From: Curtobacterium flaccumfaciens
GTDB lineage: Bacteria; Actinomycetota; Actinomycetes; Actinomycetales; Microbacteriaceae
Reading direction: 5' to 3'
DNA length: 64,000 nt
Assembly (NCBI GenBank): GCA_029689965.1
Contig: CP121450.1
Span: forward strand, 3,162,001 to 3,226,000
The notes under the pieces were generated by a model that did not search any database, was not told where the DNA came from, and saw only the letters and a list, made by a program, of their open reading frames with translations. Within the stretch, counting starts at the first letter, position 1; every line of letters starts with the position of its first letter. Shown here piece by piece: positions 50,375 to 61,441 of this stretch. The position numbers were made by a program, and so were the translations under genes.

Positions 50375-51947
50375 CCCGGTGGAAGTACATGGCGCAACGC
50401 GCAACGACGAAGACGTGGCTGCACCGTGACATCCCGTTCCTGAAGCGGGACACGCTGGAACTGACCCTGTCCGCGGCGGGGCAGTTCAAGGCGAGCATCA
50501 GCCCGGACATCGGCCGGCAGCTCGCGTCGGATGGTCGTCCGTTGTTCGAGGAGCTCGGCACGGTCCTGTACGCCGTCGCGGGCGGGCAGATCCGGTGGGC
50601 GGGCATCGTGCAGTCGTCGGCGTGGAACGGCCAGGAGTGGTCGGTCGAGGCGTCGTCGTTCGCGTCGTACCCGCATCGGATCCCGTTCCTGGCTGAGTAC
50701 CGGGGCGTGCAGGTCGACCCGGCGGACATCATGCGGGCTCTGTGGGCGCACGTGCAGTCGTACCCGGATGGGAACCTCGGCGTCGTCGTCACCGGAACGA
50801 CCGGGCTGAAGGTCGGCACGGACTCTGACGAGAAGGCGGACGCTGCGACGGCCGTGTACGACGCGAAGAACGCCACCTACACGGCGGCGCAGACGGAGCT
50901 CGCCCGGCTGAAGAAGATCGTCGCGAACACTCGCGCGACGACGTTGAAGACGGCGACGGCGGCGAAGACGGCTGCGAACACGAACCTGTCCGGAAGAAGC
51001 GGGCGCTCACTGTGCAGAAGCGGAACCTCACCGCGAAGAAGAAGGCACTCACCGCCGCGCAGAAGACGAAGGACCCGGCACAGATCGCGGCCGCGCAGGC
51101 GGACGTGGACCGGGCGAACCAGCTGATCACCACGGCGACGAATGACGTGAACCGGGCGCAGACGGCGTACAACGCGGCGAAGGCGAACGTGGACCAGGTC
51201 AACGCCGTCATCAAGCAGCAGCAGGCAGCCGTCGACGCGCAAGCGAAGGTGGTCGATGCGGCGCAGGACGCGAAGGACACCGCGCAGGACGCGAAGCAGG
51301 CGGCTGAGGACGTCGCCCGCGATGACGGTGGCGCGTACAAGATCCTGTGGTGGGACACCCCGAACTGCGGGCAGGAGATCGACAACCTCGCCGAGCAGAC
51401 CCCGTTCGACTGGACGGAACGGCACTACTTCGACAGTGCCGGTGAGGTGCACCACGAGATCCAGGTGCAGTATCCCCGCGCAGGCCGGTTCCGCTCCGAT
51501 CTGCGGTTCGCGACGGGCGAGAACATCACCGAGGTGGTGCAGGCGCAGTCCGACGGCGACGACTTCGCCAACGAGGTCTTCGGTGTCGGTGCCGGTGAGG
51601 GTGCTGGTGCGCTGCGCCGGTCGACCGCGGTCCGGAACGGTCGGCTGCGGACGGTGTCGGTGGTGTCCGCGAAGGACGTCAGCAGGTCCGCGAGTCTCGA
51701 CGCGAAGATCCGCAAGGAGCTCGCCGCCCGGTTGAACACGCTGTCGTTCCCGAAGATCACCGTCCGGGACAGCCGGCAGACCCCGATCGGGTCGTGGAAC
51801 CTCGGCGACGACATCCTCGTCCAGGCCGACATTCCCTGGCTCGGCCGGCAGTCGATCCGGCACCGCATCGTCGCCTGGTCCCAGGACGACGACACACACG
51901 CGACGCTCACGCTCGAGCGTTCCGATTCGTTCCTGTACGGAGGGTGA
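50371..51947 (+). CDS. Tail tip hub-like protein with coiled-coil insertion (one frame break)
   Basis: About 525 residues. DTLELTLSAAGQFKASISPD begins a hub-like beta domain; residues 155-310 are an Ala/Lys-rich coiled coil (AAQKTKDPAQIAAAQADVDR); FDWTERHYFDSAGEVHHEIQ resumes the beta part. One C missing near 50991 joins the halves. Likely a tail-associated protein contacting the cell wall. Confidence 0.65.
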
Positions 51948-51952
51948 CGCTG

Positions 51953-54258
51953 GTGGCTGCTGACGAAGACCTCGGCCGGCTTGTTGCTGAGCTGCAGCAG
52001 AAGGTGGAGATCCTCGAACGCGCCACCCAGATGCAGCACTCCACGGTACAGACGGGTTCTGGGACGGTCGGTGTCGGTGATGCGGTCGCGACGACGGTGG
52101 AGACCGCCGCGGCGCTGCCCGTGGTGGCGGATCAGGCGGTCACGGCGCAGGACACGGCGGACTCCGTCGCGGTCCTCGCGGACGACTGGGACGCGGACCT
52201 CGACGACCGGCTCGACGCGGCTGCCGCGGACCTCGACGACGCCCGTGCTGACCTTGAGGAATCGCAGTCCGACATTGAGGACGCGTTCGGGCAGACCGTC
52301 GATGGGCTCTCGGAGGACGTGGAGACCGCGATCACCGCGGCCGGGAGCGCGAAGACCGAGGCGGAGGCAGCGTCCGACGCAGCGCTGGCCGCTGCGAATC
52401 TTGCCGGCACCAAGGGCAAGACCATCGTGCAGGTCTCCGCCCGACGGGTGCGAACGCCGATCCGGCGAACCTGTGGATCAACATCAGCACCGACAGCAAT
52501 GGGGTGCCGAAGAACCAGCCGAACCGGTACAACCCGGACACGGTGAAGTGGGAGCCGATCACCGACGCTCAGGCGGTCGCGGCAGCGCAGACCGCGGCAA
52601 CCGCCGTGGCGGCCGCGCAGGCCGCGAAGGACGTCGCGGATCAGGCCAACGCTGCTGCCGGCGTCGCCAAGCAGACCGCCGACGACGCGAACACCGCCGC
52701 GCTGCAGGCTGCGGGCATCGCGAACGGCAAGGGCAAGGTCATCTACCAGGCGTCCAAGCCGACCGGGTCGAACGCTGCAGCCGGGAACCTCTGGATCCGC
52801 ACCTCCGACAACACCCCGTGGACGTACGACACGACATCGTCGGATTGGGTGCAGGTCACGGACAAGACCGCGACCGACGCCGCAGCTGCAGCCGTGGCTG
52901 CGCAGCAGGCCGCGACGGCTGCCGCGAACGCCGCCTCGGCTGCGCAAACGACCGCGGACGGGAAGCCGCTCATCCTGTTCTCCTCCACGGCCAGCCCGTC
53001 CGGGACTGCGCCGACGGGGTCGATCTGGTTCCTGTGGGACTCGGCGAAGAACGTCGCCGGGCAGTGGCTGCAGGAGGGCACGCTCGCGTCTCCGGTGTGG
53101 ACGCCGCAGCAGATCCGGTCTGAAGTCATCGCGAACCTCGACGTCGGCAAGCTCACCGCCGGCAGCGCGGCGATCGCGAATTTGGTGGCGCAGAAGATCG
53201 CAGCGTCAACGGCGAACTTCCAGACCGCGAACGTGTCGAACCTGTTCGTCACGGATGGCGCGACCCTGTCGCAGGCCGTCATCGACTTTCTCTTCGCGAA
53301 TGTCGTGCAGGCCAAGAAAATCACCGCTGGCATGATCGACGTCGACTCGCTCAACGGCGTCACGCTCACCGGCACGATCCTGAAGACCGCAGCGTCCGGG
53401 CAGCGACTCGAGCTCCTCGGGACGCGGCTCGACGTGTACAGCAGCGGGGCAACTTCCGCTGCGAGCATCTCGGGCATCGTCTACGGCGACTCGTCCGCGT
53501 ACGCGTCGCTGCAGCTGAAGGCGAATGGCAGCAGCGGTTCCGGAACGTGCAACATCTTCGCGCCGGTCTCAACGACGCTCTCCGGGGTGTGGGCGGGGAC
53601 CGTGAAGGTGTCCGCGAGCGTGCCGAGTGGCTTCGCGACTTCGGACCTTGTCCTCCGGCGGGCGTTCGCGGGGCAGTCGTCGGCGACGGACACTCCGAAG
53701 CTGCCGATCATCGAGGCGGACTCGAATGGTGCGTCGGACGACGGCACGGCAGCGGGCACACGGTTCTACGGGAACCGATTCTCGTGGGTCGACCCGTACG
53801 GGCGAACCCCGCGGGTGATCGACATCGTGAAGCCTGCGTACGCAGCCTCGAACGGCGTATTGCCCTTGGAAAAGGTCATCGTCACGGCTGGCGACTTCCA
53901 GCTCCTGGACGGCACGTCGATCAGCGCCGACACCGGATGGTTGGACGTCACCAGCGTGGCGTCCGGCTACACCTCGGTCGGCGCGCAAGTCCGGATCGTT
54001 GCGGGTGTGTTCTACGGGCGAGGAACCATTGAGAAGAACTCGGGCGTCATGTCCGGGTCAAGCATCGCGCTGTGCGCACAGCCCTCGGGAATGCAGCGCA
54101 TCGCCGTCACGACGAACTTCAACCCGGTGTGGAAGGACACGCCGAGCAGCGTCTGCGTCGGGTGGATCAGCACGAACGGGACGATCAACGTCAGCCCGGG
54201 AAACGTGCAGGCAGGGAAGTTCTCACTGTCATCGATCAACGGGCTGCGTACCGACTAG
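51953..54258 (+). CDS. Minor tail/fibre protein, candidate receptor-binding protein (one frame break)
   Basis: About 768 residues. GGAG-rich sequence precedes GTG 51953 (51944 is an alternative). N-terminal coiled coils, two similar 'GK(T/V)I(V/Y)Q(V/A)S' modules with PTGANADPANLWINIST and PTGSNAAAGNLWIRTSD, a segment VDSLNGVTLTGTILKTAASG typical of phage tail fibres, and a C-terminal beta domain. The break near 52439 (CCC for CCCC) is restored by homology between the modules. Confidence 0.7.
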
Positions 54259-54322
54259 CGGGCCGCCCCACACACCATTCCACGCCGTCCCTTCTGGGGC
54301 GGCTCTTCTCGTTGGAGGACCC

Positions 54323-55121
54323 ATGACGCTCACCCTCGACGTGACGCACGCCGCCGACCGGTTCCGGACCCTGTCCGGGCTCGGCGACAACGGCGTCCGG
54401 TACGCGGCCGGCCGGAACCAGCCCGGGAAGTGCACCCGGTGGACGTGGTTCGCCCTGTCCGAGGACGGGCAGGGGTTCGCGAACACGAGCCCACTGCCGC
54501 ACGCAGTCGGCGCGTGGGAGAACGCGCCCGCCGAGCACCGGCACCCCCTCACCGAGAAGCCGTTCGCGGGCGCTGTGCTCATCTTCGGTGCGACCACCGG
54601 GCCTCGGTGGGCCGGGACGAGAACTGGCGGTACGGCGACGCCACGGTCCTCGACGGCACCGGGTACGACTCCGGCGACTGGCAGGACTGGGGCATGTCCG
54701 CAACGGACGCCGCCGGCGTCGGCGTGATCACCCGCGTCACCGGCGCCACCCGGTACGTGCAGACCGGACGTCGGCCGGTCCTCGGCTGGCTGTCGTCGTA
54801 CGGCGGCGCGACCCTCGTCCGTCCCGGCGACGCGACGATCCCCACCCCGCTGCCGGACGAGCTGGCAGCCACCATCAATGGAACGGACGACACCATGCGC
54901 ATCACGTGGGACGCGGCTGGGAAGCAGCCCACCCTCTGGAACGCCGAGGGCCTCTCCTGGCCCATGACCAACATCCGCGCCGCCGGGAAGCTGTTCAGCT
55001 GCCGACGGTCCTGACGCTCGTGCGCCGCTTCATCCGCGCCGACCAGTCGAAGGCGTACCCCGAGAAGTTCAACGCTCTCGAGGCCGCCATCCTCCGCATC
55101 GTCTTCTCGAACCTGAAGTAA
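54323..55121 (+). CDS. CHAP-like endolysin candidate (two frame breaks)
   Basis: About 266 residues. NQPGKCTRWTWFALSEDGQG, PFAGAVLIFGATTGPRWAGD and RRPVLGWLSSYGGA follow the layout of CHAP amidases (cysteine; metal/His region; C-terminal GW motif), but where GHVAI is expected the sequence is YGDATV. The C-terminal MRITWDAAGKQPTLWNAEGL and FIRADQSKAYPEKFNALEAA may bind the wall. Breaks near 54617 (G run) and 54999. Position before holins supports a lysin role; activity uncertain. Confidence 0.6.
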
Positions 55122-55132
55122 GGACCGGCCCC

Positions 55133-55681
55133 ATGAACACTCTCTTCTCCCGCTACGCGACCACGCTGCTGCCGCTCGGCGTCGCGATCCTCGGTGTCCT
55201 GCAGGCGGCGCAGGCAGCCGGGAAGTCGACCCTGTTCGACTGGCAGACGATCACGCAGATCGTGCTCCTCCTCGTCGGCACCGGCGTCGTGTACTGGCTG
55301 CCGCTCGTCGCGTCCCGCTGGCAGGGTGCGTTCAAGACCGGTGCCGCGATCGTGTTCGCGATCGTCTCCGCGGTCGTCGCTGTCGCCCCGGACGGGCACT
55401 TCACGAAGGCGAACGGCATCCTCGTCGTCACCGCCGTGTTCAAGGCCCTCGCCACGGAGCTCGGCGTGCAGATCCGTGTCGACTCCGCCCGTGTGACGAC
55501 GACTCCGGACACGGCGACGGTCGGCCTGACCTCGTCCGATGTGAAGGCGCTCGACGGGCTGACGGTGAACGGGTACGCGGTCGACGAGCAGCCCACGTCG
55601 GTCGAGCCGGGTGCTGACGAGGCGGAGCAGTCCGGCACGGTCCCCGAGGCGGACGAGCCGAAGCACCTCGCGAAGTCCTGA
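55133..55681 (+). CDS. Holin-like membrane protein
   Basis: 182 residues with three membrane segments (TLLPLGVAILGVLQAAQAAG, ITQIVLLLVGTGVVYWLPLV, AAIVFAIVSAVVAVA) and a hydrophilic acidic C-terminus. Next to the lysin candidate, it probably permits lysin release at the end of the lytic cycle. Confidence 0.7.
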   Translation: MNTLFSRYATTLLPLGVAILGVLQAAQAAGKSTLFDWQTITQIVLLLVGTGVVYWLPLVASRWQGAFKTGAAIVFAIVSAVVAVAPDGHFTKANGILVVTAVFKALATELGVQIRVDSARVTTTPDTATVGLTSSDVKALDGLTVNGYAVDEQPTSVEPGADEAEQSGTVPEADEPKHLAKS

Positions 55682-55712
55682 CGTTCCCCTGACCCCACGG
55701 AAGGGGAACAGC

Positions 55713-56039
55713 ATGCCGGAGCATCAGGGTCCGGAACCGACCGGCTGGGAGCTGATGCGGGGCCTCGAGCGTGTCCAGGAGTCCGTGGACGCGCTCGGAG
55801 GACGTGTCGTGTCCACCGACCTGTTCAAGGCGCACATCGATTCCGAGGAACGCCGCATCGGCGACGTGGAAGCGGATGTGGCGGAGATCAAGAAGGACAA
55901 CGCGGCTCGAGCGACTCGGGAGCAGGCACGTGAGGACGACCAACGCCGAGCGAAAGCGGGCCTGTACGCGTCGGTCGCGCTCGGTGTCGCTGCGATCGCG
56001 GCGTCGTTCATCGTCCCGTTCATTCATGGAGGTGCGTGA
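55713..56039 (+). CDS. Second holin-like protein (single C-terminal membrane helix)
   Basis: 108 residues: coiled coil (ELMRGLERVQESVDALGGRV) and one C-terminal helix (LYASVALGVAAIAASFIVPF). Possibly a holin partner or spanin-like protein. Overlaps the next start. Confidence 0.6.
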   Translation: MPEHQGPEPTGWELMRGLERVQESVDALGGRVVSTDLFKAHIDSEERRIGDVEADVAEIKKDNAARATREQAREDDQRRAKAGLYASVALGVAAIAASFIVPFIHGGA

Positions 56040-56753
56040 TGCGTTGGGTTCGCGAGCGACTCACGTCGCAGGTTGTCGGCTGGGGTGCGGTGGCTGTGAT
56101 CATCGCGGGAACGATCGCGCTCGTCGTGTTCGCCCTGTCCACGCAGCAGGCCACGATCACCTCTCTCCGGGAGAGGAACCGTGACTTGAGCGGCAGCTCG
56201 AGGAAGCGTCCACCCGGTACAACTCGCTGCTGTCGCAGTACACGTCCCTGTTCAAGAAGTCCCGCTCGGAGGGTGTGGAGCCGGGCACGACGGACCCGTC
56301 GGATCTGCCGTCCACGGCAACGGCGGGTAGCCGTGGACCTACCGGCGCGATCGGCCCTGCCGGACCGGCGGGTCCGAAGGGCGACATGGGCGTTCGCGGG
56401 CAGACCGGCCCCGCCGGCAAGAACGGCGAGCAGGGCGACACGGGCGCACCTGGAGCGACGGGAGACACCGGAGCGGCTGGCAGTCCGGGTGCTGCTGGGA
56501 ACGACGGCGCAGCGGGCGCTCAGGGCGTTCCGGGACCGCAGGGACCGACCGGTGCGACAGGCGCCACCGGAGCGCCCGGAGCGGCTGGGAAGGACGGCAG
56601 TGACGGGAAGAATGGCCGCGGCGTCTCCACGATCACCTGCGTTCTCACCGACACTGGACCGCATTCCGGTTCACGTTCACCGACTCCACCACCAGCGACG
56701 TTGCCGGCGTATGCACGCCATCGGCTGAACCGACCGACACGCCTACGGGCTGA
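56039..56753 (+). CDS. Membrane-anchored collagen-like protein (two frame breaks)
   Basis: About 238 residues. An N-terminal membrane helix (VGWGAVAVIIAGTIALVVFA), a short coiled coil, then about 30 Gly-X-Y triplets (GPTGAIGPAGPAGPKGDMG...), and a small C-terminal domain (FRFTFTDSTTSDVAGVCTPS). Breaks near 56185 (one G) and 56655. Collagen repeats are common in phage fibres, but here they are tethered to the membrane in the lysis module. Confidence 0.75.
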
Positions 56754-56760
56754 ACGACAT

Positions 56761-56800
56761 GACCCCCACCGGGTTCCCTCACGGGAGCCTGGTGGGGGTC
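56761..56800. terminator. Bidirectional terminator between late genes and cargo
   Basis: GACCCCCACC (56761-56770) pairs with GGTGGGGGTC (56791-56800) with an inner minor stem. It lies between the convergent collagen-like and P63C genes and marks the boundary of the late operon. Confidence 0.8.
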
Positions 56801-56812
56801 TGTTCGTCGTTG

Positions 56813-57918
56813 TCAGGATTCCTTGGAGTCCTGGTCCCAGTCGAGTTCGAACAGGGTGTTCACGGAGTCGTCTTCCGCGACCGACACTCGGAGGGCCTTC
56901 TTGTGCTGAGTAGGGAATCGTCGCTCAAACAGTGCCTTGAAGTTGTCGACGTCGTCGGCGACCTGCATCAGCGTGGTGACCGTCAGGATCTGCCGGTCCA
57001 GGTGTTCGTTCCCAGTGTCGATGGTGAGGTGCTGGTGGTGCTTGCGCAGGCGGTGACCGGACGCGTTCTTCGGGTTCACGCGCTGCAGCTTTTCAAGGAC
57101 GCCGTCCGGGAGCTGCTCGTAGACGTACTGGTTGATGAAGCGTCCGACGTACTGGGGGTGTCGTGCTTTCCCGGGGCGGTAGTCCCAGCCGTAGAGGCGG
57201 TAGATCTCCCGGAAGAAGTCGTCCGGGAAGATCCGCACCCAGGGGCGGAATGACTCTTCAACGTACGCCTCGAGCAGCTTCTGAAGCTCGTCGCGTGCAC
57301 GAACTCCCTGGTATCCGGTTGCCTCGTCGACGAGCGCGATGATGCCGATCTTCGCAAGGCTACGCATGAGCACCTCTGCGGCTTCGGCGTAGGGCATCTG
57401 CCGGTCGAGGAGCTTCCCCTTCGACCGGGCCTCGAGGTAGACGTCGCAGATCTCGGGCAGCGTCTCGGCGCGGTATCCGATGCTGACGAATCGCTGGTTC
57501 GGCAGCCGGTAGGTGATCGGGTCAAGGTCGGCGAGCAGCTTCGGGCTGACGAACGGTTCGAGGTTGTTCGCCGCGAGGAACGGTGCGCGCTTGGCCGCGT
57601 CGCGATCGCCGCGACGACCCATGCTGCGAGCACGGCCGAGAAGCTTCTAGCACGGTGCCCTGAGCGAGCACGCGAGTTCCATCCTCGAGGACCGCGCACT
57701 CGATCCGGCGATCGCCGATGATCAAGGCGCCAGCGAGAGTGGCCTTCTTGACGTTCTTGTCCCACCGCGCCTGAGCAGCTCGCTGGGCAATCTCTTGCCG
57801 TCGCTCCGGTGTGAGCTTCCGAGCGCGGGCGCGACCGCCCTCGCTCGAGTCGAAGCTGGAACAGTTCGATGTCGTCCGCGGTCTCGTTGCCTTCGGTGTT
57901 GGTCTGGGTGTCGCTCAC
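56813..57918 (-). CDS. P63C-domain protein (two frame changes)
   Basis: About 367 residues. The C-terminal 200 residues match the P63C family: LLDRQMPYAEAAEVLMRSLA, YQGVRARDELQKLLEAYVEE, FFREIYRLYGWDYRPGKARH, and QHLTIDTGNEHLDRQILTVT. The N-terminal part includes IGDRRIECAVLEDGTRVLAQ. Frame changes near 57865 and 57647 are corrected by removing one base each. GTG start with GGAG upstream. P63C proteins occur on mobile elements; their function is not established. Minus strand and own promoter, so probably expressed in the lysogen. Confidence 0.8.
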
Positions 57919-58326
57919 GCGCTACTCCAATGCTTGCTGACTAGGGCGCGGCAAGCATACGCCGCACTGCCGACAGCGACAACTGGTGTGCTCGCCTGAC
58001 CGATCGTCATAGCCATGCCGATTCTCGTTCGCCGGACGTCTGGTTCGCTCGCGGCTATGCTTGCTCGTCATTCTCGTACCGGTGCTTGCAGGGAGTGAGG
58101 CCAGACGACCGCGCACCACGCCGAGGCGAAGCCGAACGGTCTACCGCCGCGTCCTCAGCACCCGCCGGGTGACCCTGTCTCTCGGCACCCACACCTTGTG
58201 CGCGAACCCCATGTGCGCGAGTTGCACGAGGACCCGATCCCTATCGTCCACTGGTGGGAGAACGCCGATGGCCGGCCACCCCCAGCTAGGGGTGGCCGGC
58301 CATCGGCGCTTGCCTGTGTAACGGTG
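57919..58326. other. 408-bp intergenic region with palindromes
   Basis: No gene. Upstream of P63C is TGCTTGC-N13-GCAAGCA (about 57936-57962) and two further GCTTGC sites (about 58060-58090), echoing the GCAAG motif of the immunity region. A 20-bp hairpin lies at 58263-58308. Confidence 0.5.
58263..58308. terminator. 20-bp perfect hairpin between cargo genes
   Basis: Arms 58263-58282 and 58289-58308 with a CAGCTA loop. It follows the small membrane protein gene (minus strand) and probably ends that transcript before P63C. Confidence 0.75.
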
Positions 58327-58620
58327 TCAGCGGTGCCGGGCGCTGAGCCGTCCAAGGACGTATCTCGCGAGGGCTCCCACGATGAGCGCTGTGCCGACCA
58401 GCAGGACGTACTGCAGCCAAAGCGGGGTGATCGCTGGCTGCCCGGCTAGCTGAAGTGAGCACACCACAACGACGAGTCCGCAGATGAGCAGCGTCTTGCC
58501 GTCGATCCCGGTGCTCTCTTCGGTCCCGCGTTCGTCGAGCCCGTGGATGATCAGGAAGCCGATCATCGCGGAGGCCACGGGCAACGCGCCCACGGATATC
58601 CAGTGAAAGAATTCGGACAC
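58327..58620 (-). CDS. 97-residue three-helix membrane protein
   Basis: Starts GTG one base after the stop of the large exported protein. Three membrane segments: VGALPVASAMIGFLIIHGLD, LLICGLVVVVCSLQLAG, LWLQYVLLVGTALIVGALAR. Spacing shows it is made from the same transcript. It could be an immunity or anchoring partner of the exported protein; this is inference. Confidence 0.65.
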   Translation of the reverse strand: MSEFFHWISVGALPVASAMIGFLIIHGLDERGTEESTGIDGKTLLICGLVVVVCSLQLAGQPAITPLWLQYVLLVGTALIVGALARYVLGRLSARHR

Positions 58621-58621
58621 G

Positions 58622-61095
58622 TCAGTACTTCGCCGTCGCGAGGGACCAGCAGGAACCGAGCCCGATGATGTTCAGGATTGTCTTTCCTCCTTCATGGAAG
58701 AGGCCAGAGACCGCCTCAATCTGCTTCTTTGACAAGCTAGACCTGTTCTTGACGTACTTCTTCAGCAGTCCGACCACCTTCTTCATCGAGCCTCCCAGCT
58801 TGTTGTACCAGTAGACGGCCTTCTTGATCCCCTTGACGATCTTCTCGGCCTTGATGAACGCCTGAAGTACCTTCGCGCTGGCGAGCGCCAGGCCAGCGAT
58901 CTCCGCCGCGCAGCCGACCGCGTTACCGATCACCGACCAGAGGCTGGGATCGGCAACGACAGGGAACTGCACGCCGGGCGCGCTGGTGTCGATCTGCTGT
59001 GTGACGACGTTGCCGTCGACGACGAACTTCGTCGGCACGTCGGCACCGTTCGCGTCCACGGCCCAGGGCGCGTCGACGAATCCGACCGGCATGCCGCTCG
59101 CGTCAGCGATCTGCACTGCGCCGTTGTCGCTCACGCTCACCGAGCCGCCCGCGGGTAGGTCGAGCGGATAGGCAAACGAGGTAGGAGACGAGGGCCCGGA
59201 GAGCACCGTGTTGATCGCCAGGCTGCCGTCAGCATGCGAGATGGGCACCGTGTATGAGCCGTTGCCGTTGTCGAAGCTGACGATCCCGTTCGCCTCGGAT
59301 CGTGCTGTACTTGCGGTTGCTGCGAAGGGCAGACCCGCAGCCAGATTCGCCGTGGCTCCGGTTTCGGAGTCCGTCGCGGTTACGGTGACCTCGTCGCCAG
59401 CGCTGCTCGGGACGCTAGACGCCTGCTCCCCGCTGGTCTGAAGTGCGTAGCGAGCGGTCACGTCAGGCGCCGTCGGCGACAGGCCGAGGAAGACCTCCGG
59501 ATTTGCCGTCTCGATCGCGCGGACGGTGGCGCTCGGTGTGCCGTCGTTCAGTCCGAACGCGATGCTCTCCGTGGAGGTGCTTCCATCTGACTGCATGATG
59601 ATGGCGTCGACGGTGTGCCAGCCGGCGGCGGCAGGAACCGGCGTTGCGACCTTGGTCGTGTTTGAGGGATCCAGCGGGTACTCCTGGCTGCTGTCACCGT
59701 CCACGAGCGTGAACAGCGTCGCGTCGGAGGACAATGCCGCGGGGGCAGATACGGTGCAGCTGATTGCCGAGGTCGGGACAGCGTTGACCCACGCACCGTT
59801 CGCATACTGGGCCGGGCAAGAGATCTTCGGTGCTTGCGGGTTGGCGTACCAGCCTTGGACGTCGATGACGTAGTTGGTGACGTCGGCGACGTTGTTGAGG
59901 GAGACCTTGCCGTTGGCTCCAAGGGGCACTGTGATGGTGTTGGTGCGGATGGTGCCGTCGTCGAAGTTGATGGACGTGATGTTCGGTCGTGTCGTGCCGT
60001 CGGCCCAGACTGTGGCGTTACCAGGACCATTGGTGGCGAGACTGGTCAAGGTCAAAGTGACGGCACTGATGCCGGAGCCCATCACGGGACACCTGCCTTA
60101 CCTGCGACCTGGATGGAACGGGTCTCGTTCTTCGCCAGCGGGCTACTGCTCGAGGAACGGGAGTCGAACACGCGGCCCGTACCCGGGGTGAACACGGCAC
60201 CGCCCTGACCGCTGGCAGTGAAGTACGCCTGCACGTCGACGACGAGGTTCGTGGTGCTCCCTGCGTTGTAGACCGTGATCTTGCCCGCGGCCGACAGCTT
60301 CACAGGAGTCTGAACGGACGTGGCGACGCTGGCAGCGTAGTCGAGGGAGTTGCTCGGGCGGGTCGCGCCAGTGGCGTACGGGATCAACCAGCCGAGCTTG
60401 CTCGTGGTGTTCACCGCGATCAGGTTCACGATGACAGCCGATGCACCCTTCGGGACGCCGGCGGTACCGGTGACCTGCACGTCGACGCTGTCACCCGGCG
60501 CAAGGGTCGTCTTCGGAATACCTTGCCCGGAACGGCTGTCCGCGATGCGAGTGCCGTTCAACGGCACGAGGCCCCCGGGAGCAGTGCCGTCGTCGTTCGC
60601 GGTGTAGTAGCCCTGCACGTCGAGGACGAGGAAGCCAGCCGTTTCGGTTTCCACCTGGATCGTGCCGTCACTGCCGACCGCGAGAACTGCGGAGAACGAC
60701 GTGTTCTGCTTGTCGTCGCCGCCGTAGATCCCCATCATCGTGCTCGATGACGATGCGTCAGGGCGCCCAAAGAGCTGCCCCTGCGCTGCGACGTCGCCTA
60801 CGGTCGCCACAACGGAAACAGCCCCGACGCTGCCATCGCTCGGCACGCCTGCTTTGCCGGCCACGGTGACGGTGCGCCAGCTCTTCGCCGGCATCGGCGT
60901 GCTGTAGCCGCCGGTCCCAGAGCGGGTATCGAGGATGCGCCCCGAAGCAGGAACGAACACACCACCGGTACCGGTGTCATTCAAAGCATGCGCTGGCGTC
61001 GCCACCAGCAGTGAACCAATCAGCGCGAGCGCACCGAGTGTGGCAGCAACGATGCTGCGCCTTCTCGAGCGCGGAGAGTGCAGCAACGAGCGCAC
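58622..61095 (-). CDS. Large exported repeat protein with C-terminal helical domain (one frame break)
   Basis: About 824 residues. Start at GTG 61095 (AGGGGG upstream) gives a signal peptide ending ATPAHA. Three repeats of about 120-130 residues share (R)I/VxDxRS...VAGKAGVP...VDVQ(G/A)Y(Y/F), the beta-rich repeat of many actinobacterial secreted proteins. A Thr/Ser-rich region follows, then a Cys-containing helical C-terminus (AVGCAAEIAGLALASAKVLQ; KKVVGLLKKYVKNRSSLSKK; ILNIIGLGSCW). The break at about 60083 (one G missing, GVP/VMG) splits it into two pieces in the raw sequence. Role unknown: adhesin or secreted toxin. Confidence 0.7.
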
Positions 61096-61312
61096 GGGAC
61101 CCCCTAGACCAGCGACAGCACGAGTTGCTGTCAGCCTCCGCAGTGTAAGAGCCAGCTGAGAGTTCACACGAGGCACCCGTCCGAGGGTCAGGAGGGAAAC
61201 CCCAGGTCAAAGAGGTTAGTTCCAGTGTGGGCTTAATGCATGCTCAGATTGACGGAAGTCATGTGCCTCGTTCCCGCCGCCTCGTCAGCAGAGGCGTCGA
61301 GTACTGGGAGCC

Positions 61313-61441
61313 CTAGGCGATCGCAGCCGGTGGCACCGGGAACGTCTCACCACACCCCAGGCACGTCAACGGGCCAGCCGTCGCCGCCTTTGGCTCGGGC
61401 GTGACGACGATCTGTGTGTCGCCGCAGTACGGGCACTTCAT
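61313..61441 (-). CDS. 42-residue zinc-ribbon protein
   Basis: Starts MKCPYCGDTQIVVTPEPKAA and ends GETFPVPPAAIA. CPYC and CLGC form a compact zinc ribbon covering most of the protein. Function unknown. Confidence 0.55.
   Translation of the reverse strand: MKCPYCGDTQIVVTPEPKAATAGPLTCLGCGETFPVPPAAIA

Noticed and set aside
60082..60085. Two separate exported genes with an ATGA overlap at 60082-60085
   Set aside because: The downstream piece lacks a signal peptide and begins in the middle of the third repeat, so one protein broken by an indel is more likely.
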